From Chloroflexota bacterium (lineage in GTDB: Bacteria; Chloroflexota; Limnocylindria; Limnocylindrales; CSP1-4), in the NCBI GenBank assembly GCA_021777365.1, contig JAJYDP010000255.1, positions 1 to 7,082 of the forward strand: 7,082 nt of DNA, given 5' to 3'. The notes beneath the pieces are model-generated. The model searched no databases. It was not told the origin of the DNA and worked only from the letters and a program-made list of their open reading frames with translations. The position numbers were made by a program, and so were the translations under genes. Positions 1-4,749 of this stretch are shown here, piece by piece; the stretch's first letter is position 1, and every line of letters starts with the position of its first letter.

Positions 1-204
1 GGTCTCGATCCCCTCGCGCCGGAGTGCCCAGACGGCCTCACGAATGCCCGGATCGAGCCCCTTGATCTTCCACTTCGGGCGGCTTGGCATGGCCGCTGCA
101 CGCCCATCCCGATACCCCTGCTCGTAACTACGGGACGGTGCCTGAAAGAGCCGCTCGGGGCGTCGCCTCCCGATGACGCGTCCCATCCCGGTGTTCTTAC
201 TCAT
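1..204 (-). CDS. Small phage-type protein of unknown function, 3' end outside window
   Basis: An ATG at 204 in an 8-base overlap with the preceding stop opens a frame that stays open to the left edge, giving 68 visible residues. The start MSKNTGMGRVIGRRRPERLF is basic. The visible end, LDPGIREAVWALRREGIET, resembles a short phage family in which a 'D..I...V..L...GIET' segment is followed by a cysteine/glycine motif. That continuation is outside the window, so the family is only suggested. It continues the same coupled operon. Confidence 0.65.
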   Translation of the reverse strand, partial: MSKNTGMGRVIGRRRPERLFQAPSRSYEQGYRDGRAAAMPSRPKWKIKGLDPGIREAVWALRREGIET

Positions 205-505
205 GCTCGGCCTCCGCTCGTAGGGCGTCGAGGATGGCGGCGGCGTCAGTGGACCAGCCGCCCGCAGCCTCCCATGAGCCGGTGCCGGGCATGGAGCCAT
301 CGTTGGACCACCACTCCGCCAGCGCCTGCGCCAGTTGCTCGACGGACGGTAGTGCCGAGGCCCTGATGTGCTCGACGGACCGTTCGACGCGCCCGACGAT
401 CACTGCCAGTCGGGGATCGTCCGGCTCCATGAACGCGAGCAGCACGCCCCGAACGTAGAGCGCGATATTGCGGGCCTCGGCGGAAGTCATATGGGGCTCA
501 GTCAT
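197..505 (-). CDS. Small protein of unknown function (102 aa)
   Basis: The ATG at 505 is in an 8-base overlap with the micro-ORF; an in-frame ATG six codons in is an alternative. The N-terminal half is helical (SAEARNIALYVRGVLLAFME). The C-terminal half has LPSVEQLAQALAEWWSNDG (52-70) and GWSTDAAAILDALRAEAEHE (83-102), a pattern of short helices ending in an 'A..IL..L' helix that recurs in small phage proteins of unknown role. No catalytic or metal motif is seen. The stop overlaps the next gene in an ATGAGTAA, the same style of junction as upstream. Confidence 0.7.
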   Translation of the reverse strand: MTEPHMTSAEARNIALYVRGVLLAFMEPDDPRLAVIVGRVERSVEHIRASALPSVEQLAQALAEWWSNDGSMPGTGSWEAAGGWSTDAAAILDALRAEAEHE

Positions 506-533
506 GGTCGGTCTCCGTCGGCTCGGCGAGGGC
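498..533 (-). repeat. Direct repeat, copy 2 of a gene-junction sequence
   Basis: On the plus strand this begins TCAGTCATGGTCGG and continues to GCTCGGCGAGGGC. It matches 801-833 with one substitution and a 3-base insertion (TCG at 518-520). It includes the ATGACTGA stop/start overlap and the codons for LAEP...DHD. Confidence 0.8.
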
Positions 534-545
534 CAGAGGCTTCAT
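498..545 (-). CDS. 15-codon micro-ORF, remnant or translational-coupling ORF
   Basis: ATG at 545 in an ATGA overlap with the preceding stop, ending in TGA within an ATGACTGA overlap with the next gene. It encodes MKPLALAEPTETDHD. The tail matches the C-terminus of the 107-residue protein (ALAEPEADHD). It is best read as a truncated copy of that gene's end left by duplication. Because it is coupled at both ends it may still be translated and carry ribosomes to the next start. Expression is inference. Confidence 0.45.
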   Translation of the reverse strand: MKPLALAEPTETDHD

Positions 546-808
546 GGCGCGAACGCCCACACATCGACGGACGGGCACTGGCACTCGCCGCGGTAGCAGC
601 GGCTCTCCTCCGACTCGTGAAGGGGGACCGTCTGGGCCTCGCCCACGATACCGTCGATGTCGTCCTCGTCGAGCCCGAGGTCATCGAGGCTGATGCGCCG
701 GAACGCCTCAGTTGCCGCCTCCATGGTCGAGCACTCGGCCCGCCGGATGTAGACCGTCTCCCCGTCCCAGCCCATGAAGTACTCGGGGGGCGTGCGCGGT
801 TCAGTCAT
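542..808 (-). CDS. Small acidic protein with C-terminal Cys motif, unknown function (88 aa)
   Basis: The ATG at 808 lies in an ATGACTGA overlap with the preceding gene. The protein begins MTEPRTPPEYFMGWDGETVY and is acidic in its middle (SLDDLGLDEDDIDGIVGE, about 40-57). It ends with a short cysteine motif (CYRGECQCPSVDVWAFAP) that could hold a metal or form disulfides. I do not recognise a family. The stop overlaps a 15-codon micro-ORF (ATGA). Its first four residues, MTEP, are shared with the next gene because both starts lie in the two copies of a repeat. Confidence 0.7.
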   Translation of the reverse strand: MTEPRTPPEYFMGWDGETVYIRRAECSTMEAATEAFRRISLDDLGLDEDDIDGIVGEAQTVPLHESEESRCYRGECQCPSVDVWAFAP

Positions 809-833
809 GGTCGGCCTCCGGCTCGGCGAGGGC
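801..833 (-). repeat. Direct repeat, copy 1 of a gene-junction sequence
   Basis: The partner of 498-533, covering the end of the 107-residue gene and the start of the 88-residue gene. A weaker third resemblance is at about 202-219, at the next gene junction (CATGCTCGGCCTCCGCTCG on the plus strand). Confidence 0.8.
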
Positions 834-1124
834 GGCACGCACACGGGCCACGGCTTCCGCTAGGAGGGGCGAGAACGGGCGCGTCCGGTATCGCGCGTCC
901 AAGGCCAACTCCACGAGGAGGTTCGCGATGACATCCCGCAGCCGCGCCTCGCGCCCCTCGATGGCGCGGAGGGCGTCGAGGGCATCGTCTAGTGCGAAGT
1001 GCAGTCTCGTGGCCGCTTGATCTGGCATCAGGTAGCGACGCCTGCCCGACAGGCCATCCATGTCGTAGTGCGCGTTCCGGCTCACCTCGCGGAGCCGCGC
1101 CTCGATGGCGTCGAGGTCACTCAT
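801..1124 (-). CDS. Small helical protein of unknown function (107 aa)
   Basis: The ATG at 1124 overlaps the preceding stop (ATGA). The product starts MSDLDAIEARLREVSRNAHY and is mostly helical. A central helix (about 38-56: AATRLHFALDDALDALRAI) and a C-terminal one (LLAEAVARVRAALAEPEADHD) have regular Leu/Ala spacing. Small proteins with the 'DLDAIEARL' opening and a 'LLAE...VR.AL' ending are common in phage genomes and are usually left as hypothetical. The last 11 codons belong to a repeat also found near 498-533. The stop overlaps the next gene by 8 bases (ATGACTGA). Confidence 0.72.
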   Translation of the reverse strand: MSDLDAIEARLREVSRNAHYDMDGLSGRRRYLMPDQAATRLHFALDDALDALRAIEGREARLRDVIANLLVELALDARYRTRPFSPLLAEAVARVRAALAEPEADHD

Positions 1125-1489
1125 GGGGACACCTGTGCGTTCGCCTGTCTGAACAAGTTGGCGCAGATGGTGGTCCCGTACGTGTCGAGCAGCCCCGAGT
1201 CGCGCACGTCGATCACGTCGCCGGAGAGCGCCACCTGACACACCAGCGGCGCCGTCGGCTGCTCACCGGACGCGTAGACGTACCACGTCCCCCCGTTGGT
1301 CGTCTGCGTCAGGAACGAGTTGCACGCTCCCATCGCGCCCGGTCCCTGCACCGTCACCGACACGGCCGCGCCGTTCAGGCCGACCGAGCACCGGGCCGGG
1401 GCAAGGGTCGGGAGCAGCAGGGCGAACCCGCCCGACAGCCACGCGTACGCCCCCACCAGCACGATTGCCACGACCACCACGCGCCGCAT
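1121..1489 (-). CDS. Membrane-anchored or secreted four-cysteine protein of unknown function
   Basis: A 122-residue protein. The ATG at 1489 has a strong SD, GGGGAGG, seven bases upstream. Residues 1-32 (MRRVVVVAIVLVGAYAWLSG onward) form a basic start and a long hydrophobic segment, so it is an N-terminal anchor or uncleaved signal. The outer part is beta-rich with four cysteines at 34, 56, 84 and 109, well placed for two disulfides. The sequence around them (CSVGLNG..., GACNSF, LVCQVALSGDVIDVRDSG, TYGTTICANLF) resembles small exported domains I have seen in high-GC Gram-positive and Chloroflexota phages, but I cannot name a family. The stop overlaps the next start in an ATGA. Together with the RlpA-like protein it gives this operon two exported products. 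Confidence 0.7.
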   Translation of the reverse strand: MRRVVVVAIVLVGAYAWLSGGFALLLPTLAPARCSVGLNGAAVSVTVQGPGAMGACNSFLTQTTNGGTWYVYASGEQPTAPLVCQVALSGDVIDVRDSGLLDTYGTTICANLFRQANAQVSP

Positions 1490-1510
1490 AGAACTGCCTC
1501 CCCTCGTCGC

Positions 1511-1548
1511 TCGCCCCTGCCCTAAGGGTTTCCCCGGGGCAGGGGCGA
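1511..1548 (-). terminator. Strong stem-loop around the stop codon (terminator-like, no U-tract)
   Basis: A perfect 12-bp inverted repeat (1511-1522 and 1537-1548; arms TCGCCCCTGCCC and GGGCAGGGGCGA) encloses a 14-base loop that can add a GGG/CCC helix. The 5' arm on the coding strand is in the last codons of the 206-residue gene, and its TAG stop falls at the loop/3'-arm boundary. No T-run follows, so it is not a canonical intrinsic terminator. It could be a pause, a 3'-end stabiliser or an insulator between two translation units. The next gene restarts with its own strong SD. Confidence 0.45.
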
Positions 1549-2142
1549 GTACAGCCACCACAGCCGCGAGAGCGCGCCCCGCACGACGAACGGCACGGCC
1601 CACTCGGGATGTATCCCGTGCGACGACCCGATGGCCGGCAGGCCCTCCCGCGAGGCCGCCACGTCGAGCAGCAGGTCGGCCAGCCACGCTCCCTCGGTCC
1701 CCTCCACGCGGCCGTGCATCTGCCACAGCGCGTACCGCAGGGGCCAGCGGTAGTAGCAGCGGCACTCGCCCCGCACCCCGAGGTCCCGCGCCGCCTTCGT
1801 GACGCCGTAGCGCCACGGGCACGACTCCTCGTGGTCCTGCCTGCCGGTGGACGGGGAGCCGATGCCCTCGATCCAGTCGAGGAACTCGCCCGAGAGCGCC
1901 GGGTCGCCGCCCGCGTCGGTGCGGAAGCTCGCGTGGATGCGGAACGGGGGCTCCTGCTCGTAGGCCCAGCGGACCCACCGCAGCGAGCGCGCCAGCCCGA
2001 CCGGCTCCTTCGCGTTCTCCCAGTTGCGCGCCATCGACTCCGCGTATTCGTCGGCGTACGGGTACGCGGCGCGGGCACGGTTGGCCTCCTGCAGCCGTCG
2101 TCTGGCGGCGGCGGTCAGATGCTCGACGGGGACGGCGACCAC
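1522..2142 (-). CDS. Protein of unknown function (206 aa)
   Basis: The GTG at 2142 has SD GGAGG nine bases upstream, inside the end of the HNH gene. A GTG at 2160 would overlap that gene and lacks a clear SD. The product is soluble-looking, with many Trp, Tyr and Arg residues. The helical N-terminal third (1-60) is followed by a mixed region with Cys108 (ESCPWRYG) and Cys127/Cys129 (GECRCYYRWP), possibly a metal-binding or disulfide cluster. The C-terminal part reads GAWLADLLLDVAA and PEWAVPFVVRG, ending in WWLYSPLPRGNP. I do not recognise the family. Its last codons and stop lie in a 12-bp inverted repeat (1511-1548), and it is the only non-HNH gene here separated from the next gene by a real gap (32 bases). 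Confidence 0.75.
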   Translation of the reverse strand: MVAVPVEHLTAAARRRLQEANRARAAYPYADEYAESMARNWENAKEPVGLARSLRWVRWAYEQEPPFRIHASFRTDAGGDPALSGEFLDWIEGIGSPSTGRQDHEESCPWRYGVTKAARDLGVRGECRCYYRWPLRYALWQMHGRVEGTEGAWLADLLLDVAASREGLPAIGSSHGIHPEWAVPFVVRGALSRLWWLYSPLPRGNP

Positions 2143-2146
2143 GGGA

Positions 2147-2602
2147 TCACTCCTCCGCACTGACGGACCCTGACGTCATGCCCTCTCTCATAAGCGTGTG
2201 AGCCCTAGCGTGATGCAGCGGACAGAGCCATACCACATCCAACCAGTGCTCTTCTACATAGCCAAGAAAGTGGTGCGCGTGCACCGGCAGAGCACCACAT
2301 TCCAAACAAGGCTGCCGCGTGAGAATACCGGCTCCTAGTGCCACGCGAACGGCCACCCTCGCTCTCTGTTGCCCCGTAACGCGGCTTCGCTCTCGGTGTC
2401 GAAGCTCTTTGGCGTAGCCCTTCTCTGTCTGGCAATACCGACGAACACGAACAGCTAGACGCGCTTTAACAGCTTCGGGATGGCGCTCCGCATAGCGCCG
2501 GACTGCAGCCGCGCGAATGAGCTTTCCCTTCTCCGAATGGAAGTAGCGCTTGCAATATATCCGTGCCATTTCACGGCGTTTCTCAGGATCCTTGAACGGC
2601 AT
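2147..2602 (-). CDS. HNH endonuclease, zinc-finger type, second mobile unit
   Basis: A 151-residue protein from the ATG at 2602, which lies at the end of the leader hairpin with GGAGGG ten bases upstream. The start MPFKDPEKRREMARIYCKRY is typical of small phage HNH proteins. Two similar basic aromatic segments (about 11-40 and 48-75; 'KRYFHSEKGK' and 'RRYCQTEKGY') probably bind DNA. The nuclease domain runs from about 84 to 136: PCLECG (98-103), HAHHFLGY (108-115), VVWLCPLHH (123-131) and His135. Cys99, Cys102, Cys127 and His130 are likely zinc ligands, and the HH pair at 110-111 probably holds the catalytic histidine. An in-frame ATG at 2707, in an ATGA overlap with the upstream gene, would add 35 residues encoded by the leader; I rate it less likely. 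GC is in the 50s by eye, clearly below the neighbours, which supports recent transfer. Confidence 0.85.
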   Translation of the reverse strand: MPFKDPEKRREMARIYCKRYFHSEKGKLIRAAAVRRYAERHPEAVKARLAVRVRRYCQTEKGYAKELRHRERSRVTGQQRARVAVRVALGAGILTRQPCLECGALPVHAHHFLGYVEEHWLDVVWLCPLHHARAHTLMREGMTSGSVSAEE

Positions 2603-2700
2603 CGGAGCTAGGCCCTCCGAGAAACGCGAACGCCATCCGACAGGACCTAGCTGACGGATGGCGTTCGCGCAGTATATCTGGCTCGCTGCTAGGTCCAGCG
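2602..2700 (-). promoter_or_regulatory. Structured RNA leader of HNH gene: three hairpins with complementary 7-base loops
   Basis: Read on the minus strand. H1 (2700-2684) is a 5-bp stem CGCTG/CAGCG with loop GACCTAG. A 14-base linker containing ATAT follows. H2 (2669-2625) is a 15-bp perfect stem, a T-T mismatch, three more pairs (CAG/CTG) and loop CTAGGTC. After linker TTTC, H3 (2620-2602) is a 6-bp stem TCGGAG/CTCCGA with loop GGCCTAG. The H2 loop is the exact reverse complement of the H1 loop and pairs with all seven bases of the H3 loop if one G-U is allowed. The last base of H3 is the A of the ATG at 2602, and the SD-like GGAGGG is inside H3. The layout matches the leader at 5329-5418 despite almost no sequence identity. 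The pairing is seen directly; a translational-switch role is inferred. Confidence 0.8.
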
Positions 2701-2703
2701 CAT

Positions 2704-3339
2704 TCATGGTACTACGACTTCCACCTCGAATACGCCTCTCGCCGGGTCCAATCCCAGCCCGAGGATCGTGTCGAGCGACAGGTCGACCAGCCTCGTCCCG
2801 AGGCACTGACAGGAAGTCGTGATCGGCACCGCGAGGCACCGCCCAGTATCGACCGAGCACACCGTCACGATCTCTCCCAGCCACTGCCCGACGCGCAGCC
2901 TCGGACCCGCCGCGGCGTAGAGCCCGTGCCCCCACGAATCCCACCACGAGGCCACGCCCCGGATTGCCGGACCGGCCGCCATGCTCCCCGAGCCCGACGG
3001 CGCCGATGGCGCTGGGGTTGCTGCCGTCGCGGCGATCCTCGGCTCCGAAACGCCGACGTGAGTGTCATCCGGTCTCGACGGTCCTCCGGTCGCCGCGGTT
3101 CTCGCGGACGGCGGCCGAGGGGGTGCAGCAGACGGTGACGCCGCGCCGCTCGCCGGAGTCGTCGTATCCAGTACGGCACGGGCCTGCTGCCCCCCCTCGG
3201 GCGTCGGCACGGGAGCGATCTGCGACCGCGGCACGGGTGCGTAGGCGTAGGGCTGCTCGCCGCCCGCGCGGGACGCGCGGAGGGTCAGGCACATCGCCGC
3301 TGCCACCGAGAGCGCCAGCACGAGTCGTGCATGCTTCAC
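2704..3339 (-). CDS. Secreted RlpA-like double-psi beta-barrel protein
   Basis: A 211-residue protein from the GTG at 3339 (GTGA overlap). Residues 1-25 form a signal peptide: basic start, hydrophobic core LVLALSVAAAMCLTL, then SRA. Cys17 is not in a proper lipobox. Residues 26-125 are a Pro/Ala/Ser/Thr-rich linker. The C-terminal domain (127-211) reads GVASWWDSWGHGLYAAAGP, then a strand with Cys161 and Cys168, then TSCQCLGTRLVDLSLD (175-190) and a final EVEVVV strand. This follows the RlpA barrel (GxASWY...TAxGE...GxxIDLS). The RlpA 'NDRGP' aspartate is replaced by Thr/Ser/Cys, so lytic transglycosylase activity is doubtful; four cysteines may form disulfides instead. It likely acts outside the membrane on or near the cell wall. 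Its role in a phage operon, perhaps altering the host envelope, is inference. Confidence 0.75.
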   Translation of the reverse strand: MKHARLVLALSVAAAMCLTLRASRAGGEQPYAYAPVPRSQIAPVPTPEGGQQARAVLDTTTPASGAASPSAAPPRPPSARTAATGGPSRPDDTHVGVSEPRIAATAATPAPSAPSGSGSMAAGPAIRGVASWWDSWGHGLYAAAGPRLRVGQWLGEIVTVCSVDTGRCLAVPITTSCQCLGTRLVDLSLDTILGLGLDPARGVFEVEVVVP

Positions 3340-3698
3340 TCAGCCTCCTCTCGCCCCTCGGCGCTCCACGCCTCGGGGTACCGCTCGGCTAGGTACTCGC
3401 GCAGCTTGGCCCGCTCCGCCTTCGAGGGCGGCTTGCCGTTCGTCCCGGCACAGATGATCACGGTGAACGCCGGGATACTGTCGGCGCGACGACCGGCGCG
3501 GAGGTCGCGCTTCACGTGCTCGACCGACAGCCCCCGCGGGTCCCACGGGTGCGTGCGGTAGCCCCAGCGGTCGGTGCAGCCGTGCGACGGGTCGAGCTTC
3601 GCCAGTACGCACCCGCGGTCGCGCCCCAGCAGCAGCCGGTACAGCTCCGGGGTCACCGGGTCGGCCTGCGGCTTGGCGCGGAGGGGCGTGCGCTTCAC
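3336..3698 (-). CDS. Small HNH-like protein with degenerate last motif
   Basis: A 120-residue protein from the GTG at 3698 (GTGA overlap). After a basic start (VKRTPLRAK) come Cys30, Cys41, then LSVEHVKRD (58-65), ICAGTN (82-87) and a C-terminal helix AKLREYLAERYP (97-108). The spacing of Cys pairs, the E-H dipeptide and a Cys...Asn motif followed by 'RxxIREYL'-like sequence resembles small phage proteins annotated as HNH endonucleases. The usual third histidine after the Asn is not evident; Lys/Pro residues occupy that position. It may be a divergent nuclease or an inactive DNA-binding relative. Unlike the two other HNH genes here it has no structured leader and its GC matches the neighbours, so it looks like a resident operon gene. 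The family call is tentative; the reading frame is solid. Confidence 0.6.
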   Translation of the reverse strand: MKRTPLRAKPQADPVTPELYRLLLGRDRGCVLAKLDPSHGCTDRWGYRTHPWDPRGLSVEHVKRDLRAGRRADSIPAFTVIICAGTNGKPPSKAERAKLREYLAERYPEAWSAEGREEAE

Positions 3699-4075
3699 GG
3701 CTTCCACGTCCACAGGCCGAGGCGTCCGACCGCCGGGATCGGCCGTGAGTAGATCGACGGCGCGATCAGCTCCCACGCGAAGCGTCCGGGACCGAAGTCA
3801 CCCATGCGCTCCTCGGCCACGCCGACGTGTCGCACCACGTCCTCCGTCCGGTACGTTCCCTGCAGGTACACCTCACCGATCATCGCGCCGCGCGGCATCG
3901 CCGCCGGGTCGAAGCCCAGCTCGCGGGCGTACTGACGGTCCTCCGCCGTCCATCCCTTCGCGGCGTGGATCGCCAGCCGGCCCCGATACCGCGTATCCCA
4001 GCCGCGCGTCTCGAACCGCTTGTGGCCGGCCACGACGAGCGTCGCCCACGGCTGCGTCAGGGTCAGCGCCTTCAC
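3695..4075 (-). CDS. ASCH-domain protein
   Basis: A 126-residue protein from the GTG at 4075, in a GTGA overlap with the preceding gene. It carries the whole small ASCH fold signature: LTLTQPWA (4-11), GHKRFETRGW (17-26), RGRLAIHAAK (31-40), RGAMIGEV (62-69), GPGRFAWEL (95-103) and a final P..G..GLWTW (114-124). The E-T-R motif and the IHAAK strand are typical of phage and bacterial ASCH proteins. The ASCH fold is PUA-like and is generally thought to bind RNA or modified nucleosides; some members hydrolyse N4-acetylcytidine. Its substrate here cannot be told from sequence. In a phage operon it might act on RNA, on modified bases or on translation. Length is normal for the family and no key residue appears to be missing. 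Confidence 0.87.
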   Translation of the reverse strand: MKALTLTQPWATLVVAGHKRFETRGWDTRYRGRLAIHAAKGWTAEDRQYARELGFDPAAMPRGAMIGEVYLQGTYRTEDVVRHVGVAEERMGDFGPGRFAWELIAPSIYSRPIPAVGRLGLWTWKP

Positions 4076-4311
4076 CGCTCCAGCGCCTCCACGAGCCGCG
4101 CCGTGGCCTCCGCGAACGACACGCTCACCGCGGCGAACGTGTCGGCCAGCCGTCGCAGGGCCGGCGTCACTTCTTCGGCCACGGTCCAGCCCAGTTCCAG
4201 CATCGCCTGCTCGAAGGCCCGGGCGCGATACAGGTCGTCGGGCGGGTCCGCCCAGCGCCACGCGTTCCCGGCGTACCACGCGAGGAACGCGGCCCACGGG
4301 TCAGTCCACAT
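4072..4311 (-). CDS. Small helical protein of unknown function (79 aa)
   Basis: The ATG at 4311 shares one base with the preceding stop (TGATG) and has a strong SD, GGGAGG, eight bases upstream. A GTG at 4314 is a possible one-codon-longer start. The N-terminal part is tryptophan-rich (MWTDPWAAFLAWYAGNAWRW). The rest is predicted by eye to be two or three amphipathic helices (about 25-79) with regular Ala/Leu/Glu spacing. There are no cysteines, no signal peptide and no recognised domain. The stop overlaps the ASCH gene start by 4 bases, so the two are probably translated together. Confidence 0.7.
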   Translation of the reverse strand: MWTDPWAAFLAWYAGNAWRWADPPDDLYRARAFEQAMLELGWTVAEEVTPALRRLADTFAAVSVSFAEATARLVEALER

Positions 4312-4586
4312 CACGCGATCCTCCCTGACGCCTCGGCCTGCTTCCACTCCGGCCCTCCGAAGCGGAACGGCAGCAGGAACGAGGGGTGCATGACGACGTG
4401 ATCGCCCTTATGCGGTCCCGGCCGGCCGAACGGCCCGCCGGCATCGTCCGTCAGGCGCTCGATGATCGGCTGACCGGCGCGATCCTGCCCCTCCGGCACG
4501 AAGCCCACGACCTTGCCCTCGGGCTCGTCGGCGTCGGGATAGTTCAGCCACACCACGTCTCCGAGCTTCGGCGTCCAGTACGTCAC
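4311..4586 (-). CDS. Small protein of unknown function (91 aa)
   Basis: The GTG start at 4586 overlaps the previous stop in a GTGA. The product begins TYWTPKLGDVVWLNYPDADE, followed by a short beta-rich stretch with many Gly and Pro residues and ending in FGGPEWKQAEASGRIA. The opening 'GDVVWL' followed by acidic residues and 'GKVVGFV' is reminiscent of small SH3/KOW-like barrel proteins in phage operons, but that is a loose resemblance only. Gly/Pro-rich residues 50-62 suggest a flexible middle. No catalytic motif, signal peptide or membrane segment is visible. It is coupled to genes on both sides. Confidence 0.7.
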   Translation of the reverse strand: MTYWTPKLGDVVWLNYPDADEPEGKVVGFVPEGQDRAGQPIIERLTDDAGGPFGRPGPHKGDHVVMHPSFLLPFRFGGPEWKQAEASGRIA

Positions 4587-4747
4587 CGCCACGCCACCCC
4601 CGTGAACGTCGTGTGGCCGTCGAGGTCCCCCACCGTGATCGTGATCGCCCGGCCCCGCAGCGCGCCCCACGCCAGCCACGCGGCGAGTCGGACGCGATGG
4701 GCAAGCTCGTATACGGGGTCGCGCATCCGCCAGCGAAGGCGTCTCAC
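4583..4747 (-). CDS. Small protein of unknown function (54 aa)
   Basis: The GTG start at 4747 lies two bases after the stop of the HNH gene, with a weak GGAG/GGTG upstream; an ATG at 4726 is the alternative. The product is basic at the N-terminus (RRLRWRMRDP). A Trp/Ala/Leu-rich stretch (about 20-30) follows, then a beta-like tail (ITITVGDLDGHTTFTGVAWR). The stop overlaps the next gene's start by 4 bases (GTGA), which supports it being translated. I do not recognise a family. If the HNH unit was inserted here, this gene may once have followed the SbcC-like gene directly. Confidence 0.55.
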   Translation of the reverse strand: MRRLRWRMRDPVYELAHRVRLAAWLAWGALRGRAITITVGDLDGHTTFTGVAWR

Positions 4748-4749
4748 TG

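Noticed and set aside
368..931. Long open frames on the plus strand, here and at 992-1525, 3574-4401, 4386-5087 and 5871-6584
   Set aside because: They are antisense to recognisable or coupled minus-strand genes, are rich in Arg/Pro/Ala as expected for out-of-frame high-GC DNA, and show no domain or SD.
2147..2602. IscB/OMEGA system with a guide RNA
   Set aside because: The proteins are under 200 residues and lack RuvC and PLMP-type segments; the leaders are short and lie on the start codon.
2602..2700. tRNA anticodon arm, because of 5-bp stems with 7-base loops
   Set aside because: No acceptor, D or T arm, no T-loop consensus, and the loop sequences do not fit anticodon-loop rules on the coding strand.
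2602..2700. Group I or II intron, or a hammerhead ribozyme, around the HNH genes
   Set aside because: Neighbouring genes are complete on both sides, so nothing needs splicing, and I see no hammerhead core (CUGAUGA...GAAA) or intron core elements.
3336..4586. Additional three-hairpin leaders before other genes
   Set aside because: I looked at the junctions near 3339, 3698, 4075, 4311 and 4586 and found only stop/start overlaps inside coding sequence, with no triple complementary loops.
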